From an uncultured Muribaculaceae bacterium (GTDB lineage: Bacteria > Bacteroidota > Bacteroidia > Bacteroidales > Muribaculaceae), in NCBI GenBank assembly GCA_910589055.1, contig CAJURN010000002.1:186909-250908 (forward strand): a stretch of 64,000 bases of DNA, given 5' to 3'. Each line of letters begins with the position of its first letter. Position 1 is the first letter of the stretch. Below the pieces are notes generated by a model. It was not told where the DNA came from and did no database searches. It saw only the letters and a list, made by a program, of their open reading frames with translations. The translations under genes and the position numbers were made by a program. Of the stretch, positions 25,624 to 34,224 are shown piece by piece.

Positions 25624-27153
25624 TTACTCTGCCGGAGGGGGTGGGGTGGGGAGGCCGAGGCAGTGCTTGACGGCGGTGCGGATGGCGGCGGCTTCGGGGC
25701 GGTTGGTGCCGAGGAGTTTGATTACGCCGGCGATGTATTCATCTTTGTTCTTGAAGCCGCACAGCGGGGCGACATTGCATGACGTCACCATGGATTTTTG
25801 GTTGAATACCCGGAGCACCGACTGGTAGTCGTCGCTGTCGATGTAGCGGCGGAAGGTGCGGCAGAATTCTTCGTAGGTCTGACGCGGATTGAGGATGTCG
25901 GGGAGTTCGTGCAGATGTTTTTCAAGGGTGTTGATGTCGGCGAAACGTGCGTCAACGCGGTATTCGATAAGGCGTTTTACTTTATGGCGGGTATGCTGGA
26001 GTGCCTGGGCATGGAGCTCGGCGCGGAAGAGCGACATGATTGTTTTCCGTACTTTGCCGAATACTCTGTCGGGGTATTTCCCGCACCACGATGCCATGGC
26101 GCGTACGACGTCTTCAATCAGAAGGATATTTTCGATTTCGGCCACGTCGGGCACCATGATGTTCTTGCGGCGTAGGTAGGCCACTTCGGTGTCGTCGCGG
26201 CGGTCGCGGTCGACTATGCCCATCGAGTCCATCTTGTGCAGGGCGCTCAGGTCGTTGAACGTGCGTGTTGATTCTATGACCTTGTTGCAACTGCCGAGGG
26301 AGCGCACCATCATGTCGGGAAAGATAAGCGGGTAGAGCTTGGCGTCGATGCTGCGCTGGCTGTCGCCTTCGATAAATAGCAACGGTTTGCGCGCTCCGGC
26401 CAGGGAGATATAGATTTCGCTCGGGATGCCGCTTTGGGCAGGCAGGATGTCGTAGTCCCAGGTGGAAGTGGAGGGGTCGCAGTCGCGCACCCATATTATC
26501 GGCGCTCCGTTGCGTGAGGACGCGAATTCCGGATCGTGGGTCGTATAGCAGAATATGCAGTCGCGCCGCAGGATTTCGAGCCTGTTCCACAGTGATACAG
26601 TGAGGGTGGGGTGGAGAAACAGTTCAGGAGAGTCGACGAACACGACGCTTCCGCCCGGGGCGTAGAGTGCTGATGCGGTGTGGTAGAGCACGGCACGTTC
26701 GCCGTCGGATAGGCGCAGGGCGGAATAGGCGGATTCGTCCATGCCGCGTGAGAAGAGAATTTTGCCGCTTTCGATGAGCATGCGGTTGTCGGGAAAAACG
26801 TCCTGCCATATTTCGATTACACGATCAAGGCGCGTGCGCCGCAGTTCGGTTTTCTTACCTTCGGCCATGGCGAGTTTATAGCCGATGAGATTCCGCATCT
26901 CATCCTGCATAAGGCGCGACAGCAGGCTGTCGAGTGTTGGCGGGCGCTTGTCGTCGTGGTCGGTCCCCTGTCCGTACAATCCTTCGAGCGCCGAAATGCG
27001 CACGGCCTTGGATCCGAGGCTTTCGATGATGTTGGAGGTGAAACGAGTCTTTCCGGCACCGTTGGCGCCGATAATCACCATGTGGGCGGGGGCGTCGGCG
27101 GCGATGTGTTCGCTGCGTGTGCCGTTAAGTTTCGGAGGCAGGATAATTTCCAT
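25624..27153 (-). CDS. AAA ATPase with DUF4435 (TOPRIM-like) domain
   Basis: A 509-residue fusion. The N-terminal ABC-type ATPase has Walker A GANGAGKT (29-36), signature LSDGER (148-153), Walker B SVVFVDSPE (169-177) and H-loop TTHD (204-207). The C-terminal half (from about 255) matches DUF4435: LLFIEGDSQRSID with Glu262, GIVDRDRRDD (312-321) and VAEIENILL, acidic residues in TOPRIM order. The same two parts are separate proteins (AriA and AriB) or merged in PARIS anti-phage systems, and related in OLD nucleases. This protein is compact for a merged PARIS. A defence role is plausible but unproven; similar proteins may be housekeeping in Bacteroidales. GC is like core genes. Confidence 0.75.
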   Translation of the reverse strand: MEIILPPKLNGTRSEHIAADAPAHMVIIGANGAGKTRFTSNIIESLGSKAVRISALEGLYGQGTDHDDKRPPTLDSLLSRLMQDEMRNLIGYKLAMAEGKKTELRRTRLDRVIEIWQDVFPDNRMLIESGKILFSRGMDESAYSALRLSDGERAVLYHTASALYAPGGSVVFVDSPELFLHPTLTVSLWNRLEILRRDCIFCYTTHDPEFASSRNGAPIIWVRDCDPSTSTWDYDILPAQSGIPSEIYISLAGARKPLLFIEGDSQRSIDAKLYPLIFPDMMVRSLGSCNKVIESTRTFNDLSALHKMDSMGIVDRDRRDDTEVAYLRRKNIMVPDVAEIENILLIEDVVRAMASWCGKYPDRVFGKVRKTIMSLFRAELHAQALQHTRHKVKRLIEYRVDARFADINTLEKHLHELPDILNPRQTYEEFCRTFRRYIDSDDYQSVLRVFNQKSMVTSCNVAPLCGFKNKDEYIAGVIKLLGTNRPEAAAIRTAVKHCLGLPTPPPPAE

Positions 27154-27172
27154 AACAATCAGGACTATATGG

Positions 27173-27202
27173 CAAATGTAATGATTTTATTTCGTAATTT
27201 TG
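27173..27202. promoter_or_regulatory. Divergent promoter region of ATPase and SGNH hydrolase genes
   Basis: A minus-strand -7 box TACATTTG (27173-27180) lies 19 bp before the ATPase start. A plus-strand -7 box TAATTTTG (27195-27202) lies 38 bp before the hydrolase start. Neither has a perfect -33 TTTG at 19-20 bp, so the calls rest on the -7 boxes and the divergent layout. Confidence 0.45.
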
Positions 27203-27240
27203 CAATCGTAGTACAATTTCAAACCCAAAGACTGTCAATT

Positions 27241-27966
27241 ATGTTTTCCTGTATCAAATTCAAAAAAGCATTGCTTATGCTGCTGCTCGGTACCGCACCG
27301 CTCACGTGGGCGCAGAAAAGGGACTGGGATTATAACCGCTATGTCGAAGCCAACAAGGAGACCGTGAAACTCCCTGCGGCCGAGCGTCGTGTGGTGTTTC
27401 TCGGAAATTCCATCACAGAGAACTGGGCAAAATTCCATCCGGAGTTTTTCAGCAAGAACGGTTTTATCGGCCGCGGTGTGTCGGGGCAGACCTCATATCA
27501 GTTTCTCGTGCGCTTCCGCGATGATGTCGTGAATCTTCATCCGGAGATTGTGGTGATAAATGTCGGCACCAACGATGTTGCCGAGAACACTCATATTTAT
27601 TCCGAGGACCGCACTTTCGGTAATATCGTAACGATGGTACAGGTGGCTCAGGCCGAAGGCATACGTCCTGTGCTCACGAGTGTGCTCCCTGCCGCAGGAT
27701 TTGGATGGAACAAGGACATCACGGATGCTCCGGCTAAAATAAGCAGCCTTAACAAGCGTATCCGTGCCTATGCTGAGGAGCATGGCCTTACTTTTGTTGA
27801 TTATTTTCCTGCAATGGTGGCTGAAGACGGTGTGTCGCTCAATCCGGCATACACCCGTGACGGCGTGCACCCCACAGCCGAGGGCTATGATGTGATGGAA
27901 TCCATAGTGCTTCCGGTTCTCACTCCTTCCTGCTGCTCTTCAGTCGGCTCTTCTTGCTGCAAATAA
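27241..27966 (+). CDS. SGNH/GDSL hydrolase with cysteine-rich tail
   Basis: From ATG 27241 the product is 241 residues with a signal peptide (KKALLMLLLGTAPLTWAQ). SGNH blocks are clear: VVFLGNSITENW (block I, nucleophile Ser), GRGVSGQTSY (II), VVINVGTNDVAEN (III) and DGVHPTAEGYD (V, catalytic Asp and His). Such enzymes deacetylate or de-esterify sugars and glycans. The last 14 residues, TPSCCSSVGSSCCK, carry four cysteines in two pairs, unusual for a secreted Bacteroidales esterase. A longer in-frame ORF from 26956 overlaps the ATPase gene on the other strand and is rejected. Confidence 0.88.
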   Translation: MFSCIKFKKALLMLLLGTAPLTWAQKRDWDYNRYVEANKETVKLPAAERRVVFLGNSITENWAKFHPEFFSKNGFIGRGVSGQTSYQFLVRFRDDVVNLHPEIVVINVGTNDVAENTHIYSEDRTFGNIVTMVQVAQAEGIRPVLTSVLPAAGFGWNKDITDAPAKISSLNKRIRAYAEEHGLTFVDYFPAMVAEDGVSLNPAYTRDGVHPTAEGYDVMESIVLPVLTPSCCSSVGSSCCK

Positions 27967-27980
27967 AATAGTAATAAAAA

Positions 27981-28025
27981 AAAACGGGATGATGTGCCGT
28001 CATGACATATCATCCCGTTTTTTTT
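27981..28025. terminator. Bidirectional terminator between SGNH and DUF3332 genes
   Basis: AAAACGGGATGAT pairs with ATCATCCCGTTTT across a 15-nt loop, with A-run on the left and T-run on the right. It fits termination of both convergent genes. Confidence 0.85.
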
Positions 28026-28040
28026 ATTGTTGCAAAGTTA

Positions 28041-28589
28041 TCAGCGTGCGGCAAACATTGTGGCGCCTGTCATCTGCTGGTAGGCATATACACCGGCCTG
28101 TGAGATTTCGACAGTGCGGTAGTCGGCTCCACCGTTGACAGGAAGCTGCACGTGGGTGTCGTCGACGAATGTGAAGAGGACGTGGCGCTCGCCGTTGGCC
28201 TCGAAGCTCCAGGTCTGTTCTTCGGCATCGAAGTCGAGACGTACGATTGAGCCGTCGTTCTCGCTCTTGATGGTGTAGCCTTTTCCGTCGCATTCCACGA
28301 GGTAGCGTCCGTCGTTGCCTTCAATCACGCGAGTGCCCTTAGCCATGGGGTTGCTTCCGCTCCAGAATTCGATGCTGTTCAGCACGAGCACGTCGGCAAG
28401 GCAGGAAACTTCATACACGGGGAGTACCCAGAACGCGAAGAACACGAGTTCGTTGAGGAATTTGTTACCTACGGTCTGGTTCCAGTCGAGAAGACGGTTG
28501 GTAAGTGAGAAGCTACCGATACAGGATGTCGTGAGCATTGAGCTGCAGAGCAGACACACGACTGCAATCTTTACATAAAGTTTTTTCAT
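28041..28589 (-). CDS. DUF3332 domain lipoprotein
   Basis: A 182-residue protein with a lipoprotein-like signal (MKKLYVKIAVVCLLCSSMLT, then TSC, Cys23). The segment CIGSFSLTNRLLDWNQTVGN followed by KFLNELVFFAFWVLPVYEV is the DUF3332 signature. The C-terminal half is beta-rich. The function is unknown. It is the last gene before a bidirectional terminator and starts 64 nt after the mltF-like gene. Confidence 0.85.
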   Translation of the reverse strand: MKKLYVKIAVVCLLCSSMLTTSCIGSFSLTNRLLDWNQTVGNKFLNELVFFAFWVLPVYEVSCLADVLVLNSIEFWSGSNPMAKGTRVIEGNDGRYLVECDGKGYTIKSENDGSIVRLDFDAEEQTWSFEANGERHVLFTFVDDTHVQLPVNGGADYRTVEISQAGVYAYQQMTGATMFAAR

Positions 28590-28653
28590 TGTAGGGATTG
28601 TTGTCAGTTGATATGTAATGTTTGTTGAAAAGTGGTTTTATACATCAGTTTTT

Positions 28654-30042
28654 TCAAGCCTGGATTTCGCGTCGGGCGTGTTCGTAGAAGTTTGTGATTC
28701 CTTTCACATAGGCCACCGTTTCCGTGCCTCGGCAGTAGCCGAAGCGCACCACAGGGTCGTTGTAGTATTTGGGATTCATCTTCATCAGCAGGGCTTTTTC
28801 GACGTTGTCGTCCCACTTCTGGGGGTCGAGTCCGTACTTCTTCGCCAATGCGATTGCATCGTAGATGTGTGCGATTCCTACGTTGTAGGCTCCGATTACG
28901 AATTTAAGCCTTTCCTTGTCGTTGGGAACGTATTTCAGGAGGTAGCTGTCGAGGTCGTTGATAAGCGATGTGGCAACCTTCAGGCTCGTCTCCGGATTGT
29001 TCAGAGCCGACACACTGGTTTTGTAGCCGCGTGCGGTCTTGGGCATGATCTGCATGAGTCCTCGTGCGCCCACCCATGAGCGTGCGCTTGGGTTGAACCG
29101 GCTTTCCATATAGGCCTGTGCGGCCAGCAGACGCCAGTCCCATCCGACTTTGGGAGCGTAGGACTTGAACAGGTTATCGTATTTCGAAATGTAGCCTTTG
29201 GAGAAATCGAATCTCACCGTGGGGCGTGATTTGGTCTGCTCGAAATAGCGTTTGAGAAGTTCGGCATTGATTTCCTGAGGCTCGGATGATTCAAACCAGG
29301 CGTTGATGGAGTCGGCAAGCCAAGGCTTGTCCGGCGCCACGGCCCACGACGCACGTTGCGGAAAACTTACGTCCATCGAGATATCGAGGTCGGGATAGTA
29401 AGTCCGATTGAGCTTTGCGATATCGCTGTCGACCACGGTGAGCGGAATCTTGCCTTCCGAGACCATTTCGATAAGATCCTCGGTGATAAGACTGTCGGTG
29501 TTTACCTCATGAACGTTGATTCCGCCGCCTATCTCATCGTTGAGGTTTTCAAGTCGGCGGAGATATTTGGAGTCGCTTTCAACATACACATCCTTGCCGA
29601 CAAGTTCGGTCACGTCGGTAATCGGAGCTTCGCCACGCTGCTTGGGCTGCACGAGCACCTGGGTCGAGTAGTTCTCGGGGCCGCAGGGAAGCACATATTG
29701 GAGGTAGTGCTTGGTGATGGGCACCTCGTAGGCAATGAGGTCGACCTTGCCTGAATCGAGCATCCCGACAGCCGACGACAGACTTGTTGCCACCTTCAGA
29801 TCCAGCACCATGCCTTTTTGGCGTGCAAGAGAGTCAACGAGCGTATAGTCGTAGCCCATCGTGTCGCCTCGGTAGAGGAAATACGATGTCGGGCCATAGA
29901 GGGTGGCTACTTTAAGTGTGTCGGGCAGCCTGTATGGCGTGTTGTCGGAAGCTGTGTCGGCGGATTGATGTCCGCAGGAACCTGTCAGGGCGGTGAGGGC
30001 GGCGACAGCAGGAATGATGAAGAATGTTGAAACGTGTCGCAA
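28654..30042 (-). CDS. MltF-like membrane-bound lytic transglycosylase
   Basis: A 462-residue lipoprotein; signal RHVSTFFIIPAVAALTALTG then SC (Cys23). The N-terminal half is a solute-binding-protein-3-like domain (LKVATLYGPTSYFLYRGDTM to about 275). The C-terminal half is a lysozyme-like transglycosylase with catalytic Glu in QAYMESRFNP, then GARGLMQIMPKTA and VIGAYNVGIAHIYDA. This layout equals E. coli MltF, which cleaves peptidoglycan glycan strands at the outer membrane. The start codon is TTG at 30042; no in-frame ATG gives a signal peptide. It lies 39 nt after purM. Confidence 0.88.
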   Translation of the reverse strand: MRHVSTFFIIPAVAALTALTGSCGHQSADTASDNTPYRLPDTLKVATLYGPTSYFLYRGDTMGYDYTLVDSLARQKGMVLDLKVATSLSSAVGMLDSGKVDLIAYEVPITKHYLQYVLPCGPENYSTQVLVQPKQRGEAPITDVTELVGKDVYVESDSKYLRRLENLNDEIGGGINVHEVNTDSLITEDLIEMVSEGKIPLTVVDSDIAKLNRTYYPDLDISMDVSFPQRASWAVAPDKPWLADSINAWFESSEPQEINAELLKRYFEQTKSRPTVRFDFSKGYISKYDNLFKSYAPKVGWDWRLLAAQAYMESRFNPSARSWVGARGLMQIMPKTARGYKTSVSALNNPETSLKVATSLINDLDSYLLKYVPNDKERLKFVIGAYNVGIAHIYDAIALAKKYGLDPQKWDDNVEKALLMKMNPKYYNDPVVRFGYCRGTETVAYVKGITNFYEHARREIQA

Positions 30043-30081
30043 GGCTTGAAGTTTTACGCCTCCGGTATGGGCCGGAAGGGA

Positions 30082-31251
30082 TTAGTATTCAAAGCGGCCG
30101 TATTCGGAAATGATTGTGAGACGGTTGGTCTCCGCATCTTCGACGCGGCCAATTACTTTAGCTTCGATACCCATTCCTTCGGCTATGCGGATGATTTCGG
30201 CGGCGTTTTCGGGAGCGGTGTAGATTTCCATACGGTGTCCCATGTTGAAAACCTTGTACATCTCCTGGGGCGCTGTACCGGATTCGCGGCGTATCATGTC
30301 GAACAGCGGCGGAACGGGGAACAAGTTATCTTTAATAACATGCTTTCCGTGTACAAAGTTCATGATTTTGGTCTGGGCGCCGCCTGAGCAATGAATCATG
30401 CCATGGATCTGAGGACGCATCACGTCGAGGATGGCTTTGATGACCGGGGCGTAGGTGCGGGTGGGTGACAGCACGAGCTTTCCGGCGTTGACCGGAGCGC
30501 CTTCAACGGCATCGGTGAGTCCTTTTGTGCCGCAATATACAAGTTCCTGAGGTAGTCCGGCGTCGTAGCTCTCGGGGTACTTCTCGGCCACGGATTTGTT
30601 GAACACGTCGTGGCGGGCGGAGGTGAGTCCGTTGCTGCCCATGCCGCCGTTGTATTCAGTTTCGTAAGCGGCCTGTCCGTAGGATGCGAGACCCACGATT
30701 ACGTCGCCTGCGGCGATGTTGCTGTTGTCGATCACGTCGGAGCGGCGCATGCGGCAGGTTACGGTGCTGTCGACGATGATTGTGCGCACGAGGTCGCCTA
30801 CATCAGCGGTCTCGCCGCCGGTGGAGTAGATGTTGACTCCAGCACGGCGCAGGTCGTCGAGAAGTTCCTCAGTGGAATTGATGATGGCCGAGATCACCTC
30901 GCCTGGCACGAGCCGCTTGTTGCGGCCGATGGTCGACGACAGAAGGATGTTGTCGGTTGCTCCCACACACAGGAGGTCGTCGATGTTCATTATCAGAGCG
31001 TCCTGGGCGATGCCTTTCCACACACTCAGGTCGCCGGTCTCACGCCAGTAGACGTAGGCGAGCGATGATTTTGTTCCGGCACCGTCGGCGTGCATGATAT
31101 TGCACCATTCGGGGTCGCCGGCGAGGTAGTCGGGAACAATTTTGCAGAACGCACCCGGAAACAGACCTTTGTCGATATTGCGGATTGCGTTGTGTACATC
31201 TTCTTTTGAGGCGGAAACGCCGCGGAGGTTGTAGCGCTGGTCGGAGGACAT
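30082..31251 (-). CDS. purM: Phosphoribosylformylglycinamidine cyclo-ligase (AIR synthase)
   Basis: A 389-residue PurM-like protein that uses ATP to form aminoimidazole ribotide in purine synthesis. Visible are CNIMHADGAGTKSSLAYVYW, the LIMNIDDLLCVGATD metal/ATP region, STGGETADVGD and HCSGGAQTKIMNFV. The Bacteroidetes form is longer than E. coli PurM (345 aa) and often annotated as AIR-synthase-related. Genomic neighbours (antiporter, MltF) do not belong to purine synthesis. Confidence 0.9.
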   Translation of the reverse strand: MSSDQRYNLRGVSASKEDVHNAIRNIDKGLFPGAFCKIVPDYLAGDPEWCNIMHADGAGTKSSLAYVYWRETGDLSVWKGIAQDALIMNIDDLLCVGATDNILLSSTIGRNKRLVPGEVISAIINSTEELLDDLRRAGVNIYSTGGETADVGDLVRTIIVDSTVTCRMRRSDVIDNSNIAAGDVIVGLASYGQAAYETEYNGGMGSNGLTSARHDVFNKSVAEKYPESYDAGLPQELVYCGTKGLTDAVEGAPVNAGKLVLSPTRTYAPVIKAILDVMRPQIHGMIHCSGGAQTKIMNFVHGKHVIKDNLFPVPPLFDMIRRESGTAPQEMYKVFNMGHRMEIYTAPENAAEIIRIAEGMGIEAKVIGRVEDAETNRLTIISEYGRFEY

Positions 31252-31287
31252 GATACTTTATTATGAATGGATGAACATTTGATTCTT

Positions 31288-33471
31288 TTATTTCAGAGTG
31301 GCTATCTTGGCCGGATTGCCTACGAGCCACAGAATGTCGCCAGGCTCGAATACGAGGTCGGGACGGGAGTCGATGTGTTCGTCACCGCGGTCTACGGCCA
31401 CAACTATTGCTTCGTAGGTGTCGCGGAGCGACGACGATTGCGGAGTCTTGCCTGCCAGGGGAGAATCCGCATGCAGGAGTATGTTGGTGAGCTTGACATC
31501 GTAGCCGGGGTTGATTACGTCGGCGGGAAGTTCGGCTTCGAGGTCGGGCAACAGGCGCTCAATCTGCTCGTCGGTGCCGATTACGCCCACGACATCGCCC
31601 GGATAGAGACGGTTCTTTCCGCCGGGGATGGGGATGATGCGTTGGCCACGGTTAATTGACACGATATTGACTCCGTAGCGGCGGCGCAGGTTGGAATCCA
31701 TCAGCCGCTCGCCCACAAACTCACATGCGGTGCCCACGGTGATGTAGGCAAGATGCAGGTCATGCACCACGGCATTGTTCTTGCCGCTGCGGCGCAGTTC
31801 GCGCTCATTGAGATTGTCAAGGAATTTGGTCTCGATTTGATTCATCCTGGATCTGACACGACGTGAGAACATGAGCACGACAAGCATTATCACCGCCGCA
31901 GCCACGCAGAATCCCACGCGGATTGAATAGCTCGCGGCTATTACGCGGCTCACAAAGAAAAGCGCTATCAGGAAGCGGAAAATCGTCATCACGATGCGCG
32001 GCACGGCGTTGACCTGTGCGGCGGCTCCCGAAAGCGGCATCATAAGCGCCAGCAGGAAGGGCGACATGGCTGTCAGGGTGATGGAGGCGCACAGCAGGTC
32101 GGCCCATTCGGGTGAGAGCTGCAGGAGGTAAGGCTGGAGATAATTACGGCTCACAATGTCAATGGCAAGAAGCACCACCGAGTAGAGCACGGTTCGCCAC
32201 AGATAGCGCTTGAGCACGGCCTGCCACGGGCGTCCGGAAGCCTCGCTCTTGTCGGCTTCCTTGTGGTAGCGTTCGATGAGGAAGTGGAGCCGCTGCGGAA
32301 GATGACGCTCAACGAAGTTGTAGAAGGGCAGCGACATCTTGATAAAGTAGGGGGTGGTGAACGTTGTGATAACGGACACTGCCACGACAATGGGGTAGAT
32401 TGTCGGGTCGAGAACTTTCAGGCTCATACCCAGGGTGGCGATGATGAAGGCGAACTCACCGATTTGCGTAAGTGAGAATCCCGACTGGATTGCCACACGC
32501 AGGGTCTGACCCGTGACGAGCATGCCGAATGTTCCGAAAACAATCATGCCAATAATCACTACCGACGACAGCAGGAGAATAGGCCCCCAGTAGTTGACAA
32601 GTATTTCCGGTTGCACCATCATGCCCACGGAAATGAAGAATACCGAGCCGAATAGGTCTTTGACAGGTGTGACGACGTGCTCAATGCGCTCGGCGTAGCT
32701 TGTTCCGGCAAGAATTGAGCCCATCACGAAGGCTCCGAGGGCCAGCGAGAAGCCGCAGAATACCGAGAATACTGCCATCCCAAGGCACAGGCCCATCGAC
32801 ACGATAAGCAGTGTTTCTGAATTGAGGAAACGGCGGCAGCGGTTGAGCGCCGAAGGAATGACATATACTCCGACAAGGAACCATATCACGAGGAAGAAAA
32901 CCAGCTTGGCAACGCTGTAAAGCATTTCGGAACCTTCCACGCTGTTGTTGATGGCGATTGACGAAAGCACCACCATCATCACAACCGCAAACAGGTCTTC
33001 AACAATGAGTACGGCCAGGACAAGCGGGGCGAACTTCTTCTGCCTGAGTCCGAGGTCGGTAAATGCCTTGATGATAATGGTCGTTGACGACATCGAAAGC
33101 ATACCGCCAAGGAAAAGACAGTTTATGTTGTTGAAATGGAGTAGCTTGCCTATCGCAAATCCGGCACACATCATGCCGGCTACGATAATAAGGGCTGTCA
33201 CTACCGCCGAACCTCCCGAATTGAGCAGCTTTTTGAAACTGAACTCCAGTCCGAGCGAGAACAGCAGCACCACAATTCCTATCTCGGCCCAGAAATCAAT
33301 GTTGGCCTCGGTTGTCACCGACGGCAGGTATTCGAAATGAGGGCTGGCAAGGAATCCGGCAACGATGTAGCCAAGTACGACCGGTTGCTTGATCCATTTG
33401 AACAGAACAGTCACAACGGCTCCGAGGAGCAGGATGAAAGCAAGATCGGTAATAAGTCCTTCAATATCCAC
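31288..33471 (-). CDS. CPA2-family cation:proton antiporter with two RCK-C domains
   Basis: A 727-residue inner-membrane protein. About 12 membrane helices form a Na+/H+ exchanger domain (residues 1-400; GYIVAGFLASPHFEYLP, GIVVLLFSLGLEFSF, LAVLIVEDLFAVV). A further membrane block follows (about 430-545), then two C-terminal TrkA-C/RCK-C domains (about 580-650 and 660-727) without a TrkA-N nucleotide-binding domain. KefB/KefC-type relatives exchange K+ or Na+ for H+. The start is GTG 33471: an in-frame stop lies 18 nt upstream and no ATG lies between. It follows the MgtC gene by 27 nt. Confidence 0.88.
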   Translation of the reverse strand: MDIEGLITDLAFILLLGAVVTVLFKWIKQPVVLGYIVAGFLASPHFEYLPSVTTEANIDFWAEIGIVVLLFSLGLEFSFKKLLNSGGSAVVTALIIVAGMMCAGFAIGKLLHFNNINCLFLGGMLSMSSTTIIIKAFTDLGLRQKKFAPLVLAVLIVEDLFAVVMMVVLSSIAINNSVEGSEMLYSVAKLVFFLVIWFLVGVYVIPSALNRCRRFLNSETLLIVSMGLCLGMAVFSVFCGFSLALGAFVMGSILAGTSYAERIEHVVTPVKDLFGSVFFISVGMMVQPEILVNYWGPILLLSSVVIIGMIVFGTFGMLVTGQTLRVAIQSGFSLTQIGEFAFIIATLGMSLKVLDPTIYPIVVAVSVITTFTTPYFIKMSLPFYNFVERHLPQRLHFLIERYHKEADKSEASGRPWQAVLKRYLWRTVLYSVVLLAIDIVSRNYLQPYLLQLSPEWADLLCASITLTAMSPFLLALMMPLSGAAAQVNAVPRIVMTIFRFLIALFFVSRVIAASYSIRVGFCVAAAVIMLVVLMFSRRVRSRMNQIETKFLDNLNERELRRSGKNNAVVHDLHLAYITVGTACEFVGERLMDSNLRRRYGVNIVSINRGQRIIPIPGGKNRLYPGDVVGVIGTDEQIERLLPDLEAELPADVINPGYDVKLTNILLHADSPLAGKTPQSSSLRDTYEAIVVAVDRGDEHIDSRPDLVFEPGDILWLVGNPAKIATLK

Positions 33472-33498
33472 CGGAATTGTCTTTATTTATATGTGAGA

Positions 33499-34221
33499 TT
33501 AAACGGAAAGTTGGTTTGCCAGGGTGATGGCTTTAGTCGGATGCAGTTTGGAAAATTCCTCAAACAGCGAGATATAATTTGTACGCTCGCGCACGAGCAC
33601 GACAAGATTCAGCCTTGTCTCGCTCGCCTCGTAGTCGTATTCCACGTAGAAGTTGCTCAGCGAGATATGATGGCGCGACAGCACTTCCTTATAATCGTCG
33701 ATTTCGTGAAGAATGTCTCCTGTTTTTATACGGATGATTCTGGATGCCGACCCGTGGCTCACGATGTTCTCGAAGCGTTCGAGTTGCACAAGAATGAAGA
33801 GGATGAGAGCCGTGGCGCACACAGATATGAAGTACATGCCCACTCCGACAGCCATACCGAGAGTCGCCACCATCCATATTCCGGCAGCGGTTGTGAGTCC
33901 GCGCACCGAACCTTTCATCTGGATTATGGCGCCCGCGCCAAGAAAGCCCACTCCGGAAATCACCTGGGCGGCTATTCGGCCGGGGTCGCCGTTTTTCAGT
34001 CCCATGTATTCCTGCGGAACGTAGATGGAGAGTATCATTGCCAGCGACGCACCCATGGCGATGAGCGAGAACGTGCGCACTCCGGCACTCTGGCCTTTGC
34101 GTTTGCGCTCATAACCTATCACACTGCCAAGGAGCATACTCAGCACGAGCTTGAACACCGACCCGGCGGTGTTCACCTCGATGGAGTTGATGGCGTCGTA
34201 AAGTTCCGCGAATACATTCAT
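33499..34221 (-). CDS. MgtC/SapB family membrane protein
   Basis: A 240-residue protein with the MgtC/SapB domain: LSMLLGSVIGYERKRKGQSA, GVRTFSLIAMGASLAM, RIAAQVISGVGFLGAGAI and VRGLTTAAGIWMVATLG, about five membrane helices in the first 150 residues. The C-terminal 90 residues form a soluble ACT-like part. MgtC proteins influence Mg2+ homeostasis and ATP synthase activity in other bacteria. Its place between an envelope coiled-coil protein and a cation antiporter suggests a role in ion balance (inference). Confidence 0.9.
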   Translation of the reverse strand: MNVFAELYDAINSIEVNTAGSVFKLVLSMLLGSVIGYERKRKGQSAGVRTFSLIAMGASLAMILSIYVPQEYMGLKNGDPGRIAAQVISGVGFLGAGAIIQMKGSVRGLTTAAGIWMVATLGMAVGVGMYFISVCATALILFILVQLERFENIVSHGSASRIIRIKTGDILHEIDDYKEVLSRHHISLSNFYVEYDYEASETRLNLVVLVRERTNYISLFEEFSKLHPTKAITLANQLSV

Positions 34222-34224
34222 AAC

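Noticed and set aside
26956..27240. N-terminal extension of the SGNH hydrolase
   Set aside because: It overlaps the start of the ATPase gene on the other strand and lacks a signal peptide; ATG 27241 gives one.
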